Shown: positions 44,291-56,632, counted from the first letter of the stretch. The stretch: DNA of 64,000 nt from Bactericera cockerelli (GCA_024516035.1 CM044966.1:337693-401692); one strand, 5' to 3'. Translations and numbers: made by a program. The notes: generated from the sequence alone by a model not told the origin.

Positions 44291-45289
44291 TAAAAGAAAT
44301 ACTTGGGTAATATTTTTTTTTAAAATTTTTTTATTTTTTAATAAAATTTTTTTTAAAAGTTATTTTTTTTTATTTTTTGTTTCTTCAAATTCTTTGTATT
44401 TTAATCTTTAAAAAAAAATTTTAAAGAATTTGGTAATTTTTTAGGTTTTTTAATAAATTTGGGAAAAAATTTATGGATGTTTTGGGGATATGAGAATTTG
44501 CCTATACCATGGGAAATCGCACGAAATTTAAATCTTTCGGTAGAGGCGATAAGAAATCCGGGGCAAGTAAATCCATGTAGAAATATCGTGGCTGGGAAGG
44601 TAAAAAAAGGGGCCTCTGCATTTGGACAATTTTTTTAGGAGAGGGGGGGGCCAAATTTTTGGCGTTTGGGGGGCGAAGAAAACCCCTTCCCCGGGGGACT
44701 GTTTTTCGCTCACAATTGGAAATTTTTTCTACTTTATTGCATCGATTTTAAAACTTTTTGATTTTCACCAAAAGAATCTTTTAAAAAGTTGTGAAAATTT
44801 TTTAAACGAAAAAAATCTTTCCCCCGTCTTTTCAGGAAAAATTGTTTTTTTGCTTTTTCCCGCGCTATGTTTGAATATACCCAAAAATTTTTTGATTTTT
44901 TGCCAAAAAGTTAGGTTTAAAAATTTTCCCACCAGCGTAACAAAAAAAAACGACTAATGACCCTTTTCACTTGGTCCAGTTTTTCCCTTAGCCGCCCAAA
45001 ATACACTAATCGTAATTTTTATTGGTTTTGGTTTTTACGCCATCATTTCCCGCCTGAAAAATTTATTTTATTTGGGGTTTTTTCATTAGGCCACTTTAGG
45101 GTGTGGAATTACCTGTGCAAAAATTCCCATTTCACCAGTGCCTGTTCCAAAAAAAACACTATCCACACCACAACCCCCCGGGAATTTTTGCTTTTCCAAC
45201 GCCCCCGTGATTTTGGGGAAAATTTTAATGAATTAACAAAATTTTTTTAAGGGTTTTTATTTAAACCCCCCATGCGCCGAAAACTCAAA
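44291..45289. other. Unassigned interval
   Basis: Contains two consecutive open frames (111 and 97 residues, plus strand) that are less run-like than their surroundings. I recognise no domain and see no sibling copy. Confidence 0.35.
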
Positions 45290-45445
45290 AACTTGTGTCA
45301 TTTAACCCCCACCCAGCCCGGGGTTCGACCGGAAGGTTCCGGCCCCGAAAATCCCTTTTACCTTTGCTGGAAGTTTGCTTAACTTTTGGTGATTTCCCCT
45401 GAGAACCGGTGCATTTTAACACGCCATCGACGTTTGGCTTTTTTT
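45290..45445 (-). mobile_element. SINE-K, 5S head and part of the body
   Basis: Minus strand: CGTCGATGGCGTGTTAAAAT, GCACCGGTTCTCAGGGG, AATCACCAAAAGTTAAGC, a clear 5S-like order, then a body with CCGGGCTGGGTGGG. The 5' end is immediately followed (on plus) by a poly-T. Confidence 0.82.
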
Positions 45446-45649
45446 TTTTTTTTTTTTTAAGCTTTATTTTGGGAGGCAAACAGGGGAAACAGTTTAAAAT
45501 TAAGAAAAAAAAGAAGAAAAAAGAACAAACAAAATTTTTCAAAATAAAATAAGTTTAAAAAAGAAAAGAAAAAAACAAAATTTTAATTTTCCTTCCTTAA
45601 AAGGGGGGGGATAAATTTCCTGTGGGCCCAATTTTCTTTATTTACTCTT

Positions 45650-45895
45650 TGACAAAAGTCAAATTTTGAAACGAAACTTTGGAAATGTTTGACTTCAAAA
45701 ATTGATGTTTGGCTTGAAAATTGACCCCGTTTGATTTAAAATTGACTGTTTGACTTCAAACTTTGGGCTGTTTTATTCAAAAATTGATGGGTTTTGGGTT
45801 GTAAAAATTGAATGTTTGGGCTTAAAAAATTTGGGCTGTTTGACTTTCAAAATTGACTTTTTTTTGACTTTACAATTGACTGGGTTTCAAGGGGA
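45650..45895. repeat. About 20-bp minisatellite
   Basis: Units around TTGACTGTTTGACTTCAAAA recur about ten times, with run-length noise. Confidence 0.85.
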
Positions 45896-48639
45896 AGTTT
45901 AGAAGATTGTGAAGTTTTTCTGGGAAAAGGGGGGCCATGATGTCTTTGGGTTAAATTTTAAGGGGAAAAAAACCCTGCAAATTACTAAAATGTTTAAATT
46001 TTAAGACCTGTAAATCTAGAGATTTGTTTTTAATGTCCTGAATTAAAGGGACATCCCATTGTTTTTAAAAAGATTTTTAGGGTAGTTGGGATTTTTTTTG
46101 TTTTTTTTTTTTTTGTTTTTTTTTTTTTTTTTGGTGTAAAAACTTTACAAAGGGGGGACCAAAAAAACGTTTACACCCTTAATGGTAAAATTTGACGACA
46201 TTTCCAAAGGCCCGGATCCTCAATTCCCTTTTTTTGGATTCGCCTTTTAACTGACAAAGTGGGTTTTTTGGGAACCTTTCTGGGAAAAAACCGACTTTGG
46301 CTTATTCTTTTAGGTTTAGGGGAAATTTTTTTTCCCTTTTTGAGATGGGGGGGGTTGATTTGAACATTTTTTTCAGAAAAACCAACAAAAATTTAGATTT
46401 TTTCTAGCTTCACTATTTGTTTTTTACGATTTGGTTTTTGGGGGTTTTTTTTACCCCTGAATAGAAAAAAAAAATTTTCATGTTTAAATTTTTTAAACTT
46501 TGAAAACCTCAAAAATTTTTCCCCAGCAAATTTTTTGGGACAGACAAGGGCAAGTTTTATAAAAGGTTTTGGGGGCCACCCCCAAAGGTTGGGTAAAAAA
46601 TAATTTTCGTTTTTTTCTCGTGATCTTTTTGGGAAAAAAGAACCGGGGTAAGTCTCAAAAAAATTTATGTTTCAAAAAAATTTTAAAAAATGTTTTTACC
46701 TTTTAGGGTCGTTTTTTAAATCAAAGGTAATTTGGGTTTTTCATGTTTTGATAATTATTTTCCTTTGGGTTTTAAATTTAAAAGGCCCGTCAAAATGAAG
46801 ATTTTTTGTTTTGTTTCCGATGATAGTTTTCAAACATATTTTTCTGCATTCTATGGAAATATTTTTTTTTTAAAAATTCCCTTTAGTTTTTTGTACAAGT
46901 TTTCATTTTTTAAAAATTTTTATTTTGGGTTTTGAAATTTTCCCGATTTGGGGATTTGGGAGAATATGGAGCTTTTTCCCAAAAGGAAAATTTGGGATCA
47001 CGTGGGGAAAAAAATTATTTTTCCCAAATACAGTGGAGAGCAAGAGGGAGCAGGAATCTTTGGGTTGGGAAGGAAACCTGTTGGGATTTGAAAGACCTGA
47101 CAGGAAAAAAAAATAAATTTTTCCGCAACATTAGACGGAACTGATTTTGCTTTTTCTTGGGGGGGTTTTGGAACCCCGGGGGGGGATCTTCCCATGGGAA
47201 GTGATAGTTACCATGAGCTAATCGTTTCGCTTTTTTTTAAAACGTTTTTTCATTGAACATTCTTAGACAAAAAAGTTTTTTTTTTCCCCAAAACCTTTTT
47301 TTACTATAAACCCAAAAAATAAAAAAACTTTTAAAAAAATTTTATTCATTTTACAAAATTTTATCTTGTTTTTTTTTTTAGGATTTCTTTTAAAAAGTTT
47401 GGCCCGTCGGTAAAATTTTTTTTATTTAATTAAATTTGTTTTTTATAGAAGAACCTACCAAAAATAAATTTTCCTTTTCAAATTTTTTTATGAAAAAATT
47501 TCTTTCGTTAGGGGAAAATTTTACCCCGTTTATTTTTTTTCTCTTTGGGAAGCATAAAAAAAAAAACCATCCATTTAAACAAGGCAGTTTTCTTAGGGTC
47601 TTTCATGAAAAAAAATTATGTGAATTGTGATAAAAAATCGTTTTAAAATTTTTTTTTTGCATCCTCGGGGCGGCCCCCCAAAAAATTTTTCAAAAAAACC
47701 CGTTTTTGTGGGGCCAAAAAATTTTTTCGGAAAAAATTTTTCCCAGTGTTTTTTTTGTAAAAAAGTTTTTTTGGGGGGTTTTTTTTTTTTTGTTTGGTGT
47801 GGGGAAAAAAATTTTTCCAAAAAACCCCAAACCCTTTTTTAAAAAAAAAAAATGTGGGGGGGTTTTTTAAAATCGGGGAAAATTTTTTTTGGTTTCTGGG
47901 GAACTGTTTTTTAATCAAAAACATCTTTTTAAAAAGGGGAAAAAAAACACTGGGGGCCCCCAAAAGGAAAAAAACCAAAGTCCGGGGGTTTTTTGGGAAA
48001 AATTACAAAAAATCCCCTTTGTGCAGTTCCCCCGGCGAATTTTCCCCCAAAAAAAGGATTCCCGAAACCGGCCTGGGGAAAAAATTGTCGTAATCTACCA
48101 TTAACGGGGTTTTAAAAGGGTTTTTTTTTGGGCCCCCTGTATAAAATGTTTAAGTTTAAAAAAAAAAAACTTTAAAATTTTAAAAAACACTCTTCAGAGG
48201 AAAAATAACCAACCCCCCGAGGGTTTAAAAATTTTAAAAAAATTTTTTTAAACCCCGTAAACCCCCCAAAGGGGGTTTTTTATTTTTGGGGGTTTTTAAA
48301 AAAAAAAATAATGAAAGGGGGAAAAATTCATGCAAAGAGTGGGGAAAAACCCTTTGGGTTTGAAACCCACCCAAAAAAAGGGGGTTTTTTCTCATTAATG
48401 GGGGGTTTTTTTACCCCAAAAAAAGGGGGCCCCCGGGGTAGGTGGGGGGAAAAATTTTAAAATTTTTTAAACCTTTTTCCCCCTTAACCCTTTTCCCCCA
48501 AAGAGTTTTTAAAAATTTTTTTTTCTATCCAACATTATGGCCTAAAATTTAAAAAAATTTTAAAAAAGTGGGGAAAAATAATTTAAAAAAAGGTATGGGG
48601 GAATTTTATTTTAAAAAATTTTTTTTTTAAAATTTTATT
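45896..48639. other. Unassigned damaged sequence
   Basis: A short GGTGTAAAAAC/GTTTACACC inverted pair lies at 46133-46178. Frames of up to 111 residues are runs of Phe/Lys/Gly/Pro and are not genes. Confidence 0.4.
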
Positions 48640-48770
48640 TTGTATAATAGGTAGTGTAAGGGGGGGTTACCTTTTGGTTTAAAAATAAGTATCTTGGGGG
48701 TTTTTTTCATTAAAAAAAAAAAGGGGATTTTTCCCCAAAATTTAAGGGGTGAGGGGAAAAGCCCCAAAAA
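48640..48770 (+). mobile_element. Possible SINE-D remnant
   Basis: ATAGGTAGTGTAAGGGGG, TTACCTTTTGGTTTAAAA and TTTTTTTCATTAAA follow the D head and early body loosely. Confidence 0.3.
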
Positions 48771-51124
48771 AAAGAAAATTTAAAAAAAATAGGACCAAAA
48801 ATTTATTTTTGGAAAAGGTTTTTTTAAATTTTTTTTTTTTTTTATAAACCAAAAATTTTGTGGGGCACAAATTTTAGATGCTATCGAACCAAAATTTTTG
48901 TAACTAATGTTAAAGGGGGCATTTTTTTCTTTTTTAAAAAATTTTTAAATGTTTTTAAACATTTTTTTCCCCGCCTTTGACAATATGTTAAAAAAATTTA
49001 AAACCCCCATATAAAAAATCCCCCCTTTCAAATTTTAAATTTTTTTAAAAAAACCCCCGAAACCTAAACGGGTGGGATATTAAAAAAGAAATTTTTTTTG
49101 GAAGCTTCCCCTTTGATGTTTTTGGGGGTACTAAGAAAAAGGATTTTTTTTAAGGGGGAAAAAAGGGGGTTTTTAAAAAAATTTGGGCCAAAAAAAAAAA
49201 AAAGCATTCTAATCAAGGGGGGAGCCCCCCAAAAGGCTGGGGGCCCAAATTTCCCTTTAAAATTTGCAGGAAGCTTTTCCTTTTTGGGGAAGGGGGGGGT
49301 TTTAAAAAAGGGTTTTTTTAAGGAAAAAAAAGGGGGTTTTCAAATTTTTGGGGGCCCCCAAATTTGTGATTTTTTTTCCGGGGGTTTTTTCCCCCTTTTT
49401 CAAAAAAAAGGGGTTTAGTGGAAAGGGCTTGAAAATTTTTTGGGGGGACAACTTTTTTTTAGTGATGAAAAAAAATTTTTTTTGAATGGGGTTTTTTTTT
49501 AAGGGTAAAAAGGGGGGGGTAAATTTTGGAAAGGGTAGACATTTTTTGCGTTTTTTCAAAGGGGTTTTTAAAAAATGTTGGGGGCCGGAAAGACTTAAAT
49601 TTGGCAGGGCAGCTTTTTTTGTGAAGGGGGGGGGAAAAAAAAAGGGAAAAAAAATTTTTAAAAAAAAAAAAGGGTTTCTAACTTTTGGGGGGGAAAAATT
49701 AAAATTTTTATCAGGGTTCCCCCTTAAAAAAGTGTCCGTTTTTAAAATTTTTTTTTTGGTTTTAGGGGGGGTTTCTAAAAAAAAAAAATTTTTAAAAAAC
49801 TTTTTTGCAAAAAACCCCCTAAACCCCCCTTTTTTTAAAAAAATTTTTCCCTTTTAGGAAAAATTAAAAAAAAAACGACTAGGGGAAAAAAAAGGGGATT
49901 CATGGAAAAAATTTTTCACCCCAAAAAATATACATTCCTTCCCCAACCCCCCAAATTTTTAATTTTCTCATGAGGGCCCTTTTAATTTTTGCCCCCCTTT
50001 ATTTGGGCCCCCCCCTTTTTCGTTTTTTTTTGTGGGGAAACATGAGCAACTTTAAAAGAAAAAACCTTTTCCAAATTTTAAAAAAAATTTCCTTCCCCCT
50101 TTAAAAACCCCCGTTTAAAAATTTTTTGGGGGCCCTTTTAAATTTCCCCTCCAGGGGGCCCCAAAAAAATTTTTACTGAAAAGGGGGGAAAAAAGGGGGG
50201 AAAAAACAATGTAATAAAAAACTTTTATTAAAAATTTTTTTTCCCAAAAACCCGTTGCCCCAAAAGGGGGTTTTCCCCCTTTTTTTTCAAATTTGGGGGT
50301 TTGGGGGCCCCTAAAAAATTTGTTTAAAAAAAAAATTAAAAAAAAAAAATCTGTTCTTAAAAAAAGCGAGCTCATGCGGTCATTAAAGTGATATTACCCT
50401 TTTTTCCCAATGGTAAGCTTTTAAAAATTTTTTTGGGGAAATAAGTTCCCCTTTGGGGGAAGTATCCAATATGCGGGGATAATCTTTTTTCATTTCATTC
50501 ATTTTAAATTTTTTTTCGTAAGAAAATTAAAAAAAAAAAGTGCCCAGTAATTTTTAAAAAATTCCCCCAAAAAAGGGGCTTCCCTTTATGTTCCCCAAAA
50601 AAAAAGTTATAAACCGGGGGCCCAAAAAGTTCCGTGGGGCTCCAGATTTTTCGTCCATCCCCCGGGGGGAAAAAAAATGTTGTGGGGGGAAAATTTTTTG
50701 GGGAAAAAATTTTAAAAATCTGTTTCTACTTTTCCTTAAAAAGGGTTTTTTAAAAAATTTTTTCCCCACTGCAAAGAAAAATTGAAGCGGGGAAAGAAAA
50801 AAAGTATTGAAAGGGGAAAATTTGGGGTTAAAAAAACAAAGCTCAAAGGGGAAAAAATGCAAAAATTTTTATAAAATTTAAAATTTTTTTTGAAATTTCA
50901 GTTTCAAGTTTCCAAAAAATTTTTTTTGAAGTTTTGAGTTAAAATTTCCCCATAAAGCTATGTTTACCGTTTTTTTAAAAACACTGTAGTTTTCTCAAAA
51001 AGGCGTTCTTTTTCCCCCAAAAAAAAAACCCCCTTTGCTTGGGTTTTTATGTTTGTGGGGGAAACAAAAATTTGTGATTTTCAAAAAAACCCCCAAACTC
51101 GTTTACTAAAAAAAGGGTGAAACA
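48771..51124. other. Unreadable, strongly smeared sequence
   Basis: No element recognised. Frames reach 123 residues but consist of homopolymer codons. Confidence 0.45.
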
Positions 51125-51345
51125 AAAGGGGGGCCCCGCCCCCCGGGGGCCCAGGTTCAAGGGCCCGGCCCCCCTTTTCGATCAAGGTAGGGGGGTCTCT
51201 GTAAGTTTTGGGGCCCTTTAGGTTTTTTTATTAGTGGTCACCCAAAAAACCCCAAATTTTTTTAGGAAAAATTATAAAACCCGGGTTTTGGGTTTTTTTT
51301 ACAAGTCCCGCCCCTTTTTGATCAAGCTTTCTTTTTTTAGGTCCC
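51125..51345 (-). mobile_element. Two SINE-E heads in succession
   Basis: 51125-51202 ends TTCGATCAAGGTAGGGGGGTC. 51235-51345 ends GTCCCGCCCC...TTGATCAAGC...AGGTCCCGG. Both fit the inverted E head. Confidence 0.6.
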
Positions 51346-52439
51346 GGAAAAAATTTTTCCTTTTTTTTCCCCCCCTTTTTTGTCCGGGAGGGGGATTAAT
51401 CTTTGCTGGAACAATGATTTTTGGCTTAGCGGGGCCCCCCCTGGAGCAAAAAGTTGAGGAATTGCCGCACCGTCAGGAAAAAACCCTTTTGAGAGGCAGG
51501 AAAAAAAAGAGGGACCAGTGAGGGGGGGGGCCACGAAGAGGGGGCCCCAGGATGTAGAGAAGTGCCGTGGTCCCATATTAAATTTAAAAAAGGGAAAAGG
51601 GGTTTTTTTGAAAAAGGGGGAAAATATTTATTTTTTTTTTTTACACTTTACTCTTTGGGGGGGGTTTTTTTAAAAATTTGGGCAAAAATACTGAATTTTG
51701 GTTTGGGGGAAACCAAAAAAGGGATAAAATATATTTAATTACCAAAAATTTTTTATAAAATTTTAAAAAATGCTCTCCCCCAAATTTTTGGGGGGCGATT
51801 TTCGATGATTTAAAAATTTGTGAAGATTATTAAAGGGTTTAAAAATTTTTTAGATCCCCATTCGATTTTTAAATTTTACTTGAACTGGGGGGGAAAAAGG
51901 AGGGCTCCCGGGATTTACTAAATTTTTTGGAAAAAATTTTTTAATAATTTTTTTAATAAAGGTTTTTTTACTTTTGACAACTTAAAAAAGGTTAAATTTA
52001 AAATTTTGGGGAAAAATTTTGGAAAAGGGGGTTTCCCAAAAAAAAACTTAAAGGGATCAAAAAAAATGATAGTTATTTTTATTATTTAAAAAAATTTTTT
52101 TGGTTTTTGGAAAACCAAAAAAAAAAATTTTCAAAAAAATTCCCCCAAAAAAAAATTAAGGAAAAAAAAAAAGCCAATTGTGGACACAATTTCTTCCTTT
52201 TTTATTGTTTTTAAAAATTTTGTTTAAAGTGTAATTTTTGGGTTTTTTTTAATAAATCACTTTTATCTCCAAAAACCCCTTTTTAAACCCATTTTCTAAA
52301 AAAAGGTTTTAAAAACCGTTTTGTAGTTTTCCCAGATTTTCGCGTTAGAAAAAAAAATTTTTTTTAAAGCCGACGGAAACCCCCCAAAAAAAAGGGGCAC
52401 AAAAACCCCAAAATTTTTTGGGGGTTTTTTTTTTGTTTC
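51346..52439. other. Unassigned damaged sequence
   Basis: 51390-51575 is less smeared than its neighbours (GAGGAATTGCCGCACCGTC, GGATGTAGAGAAGTGCCG) but matches nothing else in the window. Confidence 0.35.
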
Positions 52440-52745
52440 CCCCGGGGAGGGCGAGTTTAAAAGGGGGCCCCAGGTTTTACAATTTTGGTTTTTCCCGGGT
52501 TTCCCCCTTCCCCGGGGGGGGGGATTTTTTTTTGCTCTGTACTTGGATGTTTGGGGGTTTTTCCAAAACATTTCCCCGTGAGGAAAAAAAAAAAATTTTG
52601 GGTGCTTTTTAAAAAGAAGGCGACCGTGGGAGAATCTTAGGGAAAAAAAAAAAAAAAGAAATTGTAAAAAATTTAATTTTGGGGGAAAGTCCCATGATTC
52701 TGCGCTACCCCCTTTTAAAAAGGGGGCATAATTCCCCCAAAAAAA
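52440..52745 (+). mobile_element. SINE-B, damaged full length
   Basis: The head is hardly legible. The body is clear: TTTTGCTCTGTACTTGGATG, CCCCGTGAGGAAAAAA, GGGAGAATCTTAGGG, CCCATGATTCTGCGCTACCCC. The 189-residue minus-strand frame across it is an artefact. Confidence 0.85.
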
Positions 52746-53259
52746 AAGCATGGGCGGGGTTTTGAAAAAAACCAGGGGAAAAACGGAAAAAAAAATTGGG
52801 GAATTTTGGGGGGAAAAAAAAAAAATTTTTTTTTTTTTTAAAAAAAGAAAAACAATACTTCCCATTTTTTTTTATTTTTTAAAAAATTTTTGGAAGTAAA
52901 AAACAATTTTTTTTCTTTTCGGGGGGAAATTTTCCCCCGGGGGGTCTTTTTTAAGTACATTTTTTCGTAATTTTAGGCCCCCACCCCGAGGTCCCAAAAA
53001 TGTGTACTAAAATTTAAAAAAACCAAAAAACCCCAAAAGGGCCCCCCTAATAGTTAAAAAAGGGGTTTTCCCCCTTTTTTTTCAAATTTATTTTTTGTCC
53101 CGGGGCTGTCCCGGGGGGGGTCAAAAAGGGGCAAGGGGGTTTTTAAAGGTAGTCCCCCGGGGGGGCCCCTTTTCTCCCAGGGGGGGGGGGGGTTTTTTTT
53201 TTAAAATTTTTAATTTTTAAAAAAATTGTTTTATTTTTTATTTTTTTTTTTTTTTAACA

Positions 53260-53440
53260 AAAAGGGGAAACCCCTTTTGGGGCCCTTTTTTTTGGCTTCA
53301 AAAGATGGGGTTCCCTCCCCGCATTTGGAAAATTTTTAAACCCCATAATAATATATGTTTGGGGTTTTCTGTGGGGAAAAAAGGGACCCCAAAAAGTCCT
53401 AATCGGGGAAAAAAAAATTTTAAAGGGGGTATTTTTTTAT
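53260..53440 (+). mobile_element. SINE-I body, damaged
   Basis: CCCCATAATAATATATGTTTG, AAAAAAGGGACCCC, AGTCCTAATCGGGG match the I body. The head is unreadable upstream. Confidence 0.6.
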
Positions 53441-54144
53441 TTTTTTAAAAAGAGAGAAAAAAATTTTTTCTTCTTTTTTTGGTAAAAACACGGAAAATCC
53501 CGGGTTTGGGCCCTTTTTTAGGGGAAAAAACTCCCCCCGGGGATTTTTTAAAAAAAAATGGCCCCAGTTTCCCCCGGAAAAATTGGCCCCCCCCGTCGGG
53601 AAAATTTGAAGAGGGGAAAACAAAATTTTTTTTTTATATTTTTTTATTTTTTTGCATGGGAATTTTTCCCCCAAATTTTTTTTATTTTTTTGTGGAAAAT
53701 TTTTGGGGGGGGACCCTTTTAATTTTTTTTTTTTAAAAGCCCGCTTTTTAGGCGGTTTTTTAAAAATTTTTTTAAAAAAATAATATTTAATTTTTTTTTT
53801 TTAAAATTTAAGAAAATGTAAAAAAGGGGGGTTTTTAAAAATTTCCCAAATTTTTTTCCCCCCAAAAAAATTTTAGACCAAAATTTTTTTTGGGAAAAAA
53901 TTTTTCGGTAAAATCCGTGTGAAAATATTGGGGGGTCCCCCCCCCCTTTGGGGGGATTTTTTCTTTGGGGGAAAAAAAAAAAGTGCAGTGAAAGTGACAA
54001 AATTTTTGGGGGATTTTTTTTTTTAAAAAAGCCCAAAAAAAATAGTTTTTTAAAATTTTTAAAAAATTTTTTTTTTTTGGGGGAAAAATTTTAAAAGGGT
54101 TCCATATAAAAAATTTTTCTAACAATTAAAAAATTCATTTGACC

Positions 54145-54175
<31 letters not shown>

Positions 54176-54224
54176 CAAAACTTTTAAAAAATTTTTTAAA
54201 AAAAAAAATTTCAAAACATTCCCG

Positions 54225-54410
54225 GTTTTCACTGGTAGTTTAAAAGGTTAAAAGCACTTGTTTAAAGTTGCAAATTTTGGTTTTAAAAATTTGGGTTTGA
54301 AAACCCAAAAAAGTGCATGGGAAATTTTTTTCCCCTTTAAAATTTTAGTTTATTAACCCCCATAATAATTTTAAAAAAATAGAGGGTTTGGTGGTAGGGG
54401 AAAATTTTTT
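54225..54410 (+). mobile_element. SINE-D, damaged
   Basis: TCACTGGTAGTTTAAAAGG, TTAAAAGCACTTG, GGGTTTGAAAACCC, AGTGCATGGG, CCCATAATAATTTTAA, GGTTTGGTGGTAGG. Confidence 0.65.
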
Positions 54411-54579
54411 TTTTAAAATTAACCCCCCAAAAACCCCCTTTGGTTTTTTTTTTCCCCTAAAAGGGGTGTTTTTAAAAATTTTTCCTTTTCTCGTTTTCTT
54501 TTTAACTAATTTTACCCCCCAATGCCTTGAAAGCTTATTTTTTTTAAAAGGTCACCCTGGGGGCCCCCCGTGAGGGTTT

Positions 54580-54745
54580 TTTGCGTAGGCATTTTCACCC
54601 GGGTGAGCTGGGTTTTTTTTTCCCCCAAAAAGGGGGTGGATTTTCTTTTTTTCTTCCCCCACTTGGTTCAAATTTTTTTTAGGGGAAAAAAGAGTTGTCT
54701 TTAATGGGGAAACAGCGACCCGTGGCGGGGGAAAATTTGGAAAAA
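54580..54745 (+). mobile_element. SINE-B, damaged
   Basis: GCGTAGGCATTTTCACCC, GGGTGAGCTGGG, CACTTGGTTCAAAT, AACAGCGACCCGTGGCGGGG follow B. Confidence 0.5.
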
Positions 54746-55034
54746 AAAAATAAAAACCCCGAATAAAAAAAAAAAAAAAAAAGGGGGTTTAATTCTTTTT
54801 CTGAAAAAAGGTTTTTGGGGAAAATTTTTTGGAAAAATTTTTTTTTTCAGGGAAACTACCCCCCAAAAAAAATTTTTCGGGAAATTTCATTTTTAAAAAT
54901 TAAAAATTTTGTAAAATTTTTTATTAAATTTTTAAAAAAAAAATAAAAGTTGAGTTATTTTTATTTTTGTTAAAACTTTGTGGGGGTTTTTAACTTTTTC
55001 CCCAAAAAAGCTTTACCCCCAATTTTCCCCGGGG

Positions 55035-55127
55035 AAAAACCCGGGGTTTTAAAAACCCCCCCGGGCCCCCAAAAGGTTTTTTAAATCTGCCCCCTTATTT
55101 TTTCTGCTACTGAAGTCGCGGTTTTTA
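55035..55127 (-). mobile_element. SINE-E head, damaged
   Basis: AACCCGGGGTTTTAAAAACC...TCTGCCCCCTTATTTTTTCTG...CTACTGAAGTCGCGG. Confidence 0.6.
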
Positions 55128-56162
55128 AAAAAAAAATAGATTTTTGGGGGGGGAGATTTTTAATATGAAGAATTTTTTTTTAAAAAATTTTTTAAATTTT
55201 GATATTTAATGTATTTAGTATTTTTACTATTTTTTTTTTTCTTTGTGACATTTGATTTTTTTTTTAAAAATTCCTTTTAAATCCAAAATTTTTTTTTTTT
55301 TCTTTAAAATTTTTTTTTTATTTTTTGTTTAAAAAAATTGGGGTTTTTTTTAATTTTTTTTCCCGTAATTTTGGTTATTTGTTCTTATTGTTTTTAGGGG
55401 GGTTTTTCCGTAAAATTTTCCCCCCCCTTTTTTTGGGGATTTAAAAAAATTTTTGGGTAGGTAATCAGTTTTTTTCCCGAAAAATTTTTTTTTTTGGGAA
55501 TTTGGATTTAATATTGTAGGTATGTGATTGATTTTAAGTTGGTACGTGATTTGACAAAACATCATTAACAATATCATTAAACTCAAGAAGAAATAGGTAT
55601 AACTAGTTTCTAGTTGCAATGGAAAAATTTTAACTTTGCTTTGAAATCAATGATTTTTACAGAACATTTTTTGATCTTTATACAAAAAAGACGGTGATTT
55701 CATTACTTTCATCACCTGAAGAAAAAAAAACCCGAATTAAAACGAACAATTTTTTTAACAATAAATTCAGAAAAACAATGATTAGGTATAACGGACAGTT
55801 AAAAAAATTACCTTTTGAAACACTGATTAAAAACATCGAAATAATTTAAAGCTAAAAATCACTTGCCCTTATTAGTTTTTTTATTAAATTATTATTTTAA
55901 CTGTTTATAAACGCACATTTATTTTTGCATTTGTTTTTAATGTGATAACGGATTATGATAAGAACGAAAAATGTCAAGATGGCGAAATCTCAGGTTGGTT
56001 CTACGCGCAGTCTCAGACTGAGCGCATGATCAGAGGAAGTGATCGGATAGGAACTAAGGAACTGATACAGAGGGAACTTCGCTCATAGTGGGTGGTCTCA
56101 CTCGCAAGAAGAATCGATGTAAACATAAACAAAACACCCTGGCATATGAAAAAAGATGAGTG
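55128..56162. other. Return to clean sequence, no gene
   Basis: Runs fade out by about 55500. The remainder is AT-rich without a recognised repeat; a segment at 55975-56120 is more balanced in composition (GTTCTACGCGCAGTCTCAG) but has no supported frame. Confidence 0.5.
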
Positions 56163-56632
56163 TTATCCCTTATCACACCTTCTGGTGGAAATTTCTACCA
56201 AACACAGTTCTGTTATTTTTTTTTATTTTAAAGATGAGTGTTTCACAGCCGTTTTTAATTCGTAGCCATGAAAACAGGAGCTACTGTAGACGCTTGTGGT
56301 CTGCGTTGTAGCTTGCTCATCCTGTAGTATGCCCCCCTCTGATGGGCAAGAAGTGACACAATACTTCCCATTTAGGTGCTGGGTCAACACGAGCACACCG
56401 GAAGACCGGAAGGTATCTCTCACAAATAACTACGTAAATTTTAATCAAAACCAACCTCAGTAGCTTGATGGATAAGGTGGCAGACTTGTAACCTGGAGGT
56501 TGGTGGTTCAAGTCCCGGTTTCAGCGTAGATTTAGTAAAGTGAGTTTGAGTAGTTGTGACATCACGAAAGTGATGAATTTTTTATGACAAGCGAGTATCC
56601 CACCACTGTGCTATCCGTGCGCTTTCAATAGT
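56163..56632 (-). mobile_element. SINE-J interrupted by SINE-E
   Basis: J tail and body run from CACACCTTCTGGTGGAAATTTC to 56450. A plus-strand SINE-E (56451-56585: CTCAGTAGCTTGATGG, GGTTCAAGTCCCGG, GTGACATCACGAAAGTGATG) then interrupts, and the distal half of the J head resumes at 56586 (GACAAGCGAGT...CTGTGCTATCCGTGC). About 40 bp of the J head is missing at the junction. Confidence 0.8.

Larger units (their letters stand above)
13735..55500. other. Zone of homopolymer-smeared, low-quality sequence
   Basis: Runs of all four bases become abnormally frequent, for example 20 consecutive C (26856-26875), 62 A (31754-31815) and a 56-T run near 40078. Known SINEs remain traceable but with isolated bases replaced by their neighbours and runs lengthened. 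Compare the I element at 35305 with 57132, or the C element at 28405 with 59318. Damage is moderate at 13.7-17.4 kb and worst at 21-27 and 47-55 kb. The likely cause is consensus error rather than biology. All frames inside it are unreliable. Confidence 0.85.

Noticed and set aside
44622..45250. Two consecutive frames that could be exons
   Set aside because: No domain, splice context or conserved copy; they lie in the damaged zone.
47436..48104. Cluster of frames of 60-111 residues on both strands
   Set aside because: Mutually overlapping Phe/Lys/Gly-rich frames caused by smeared runs.
52296..52865. 189-residue minus-strand open frame
   Set aside because: Lies across a damaged SINE-B and is built from runs.
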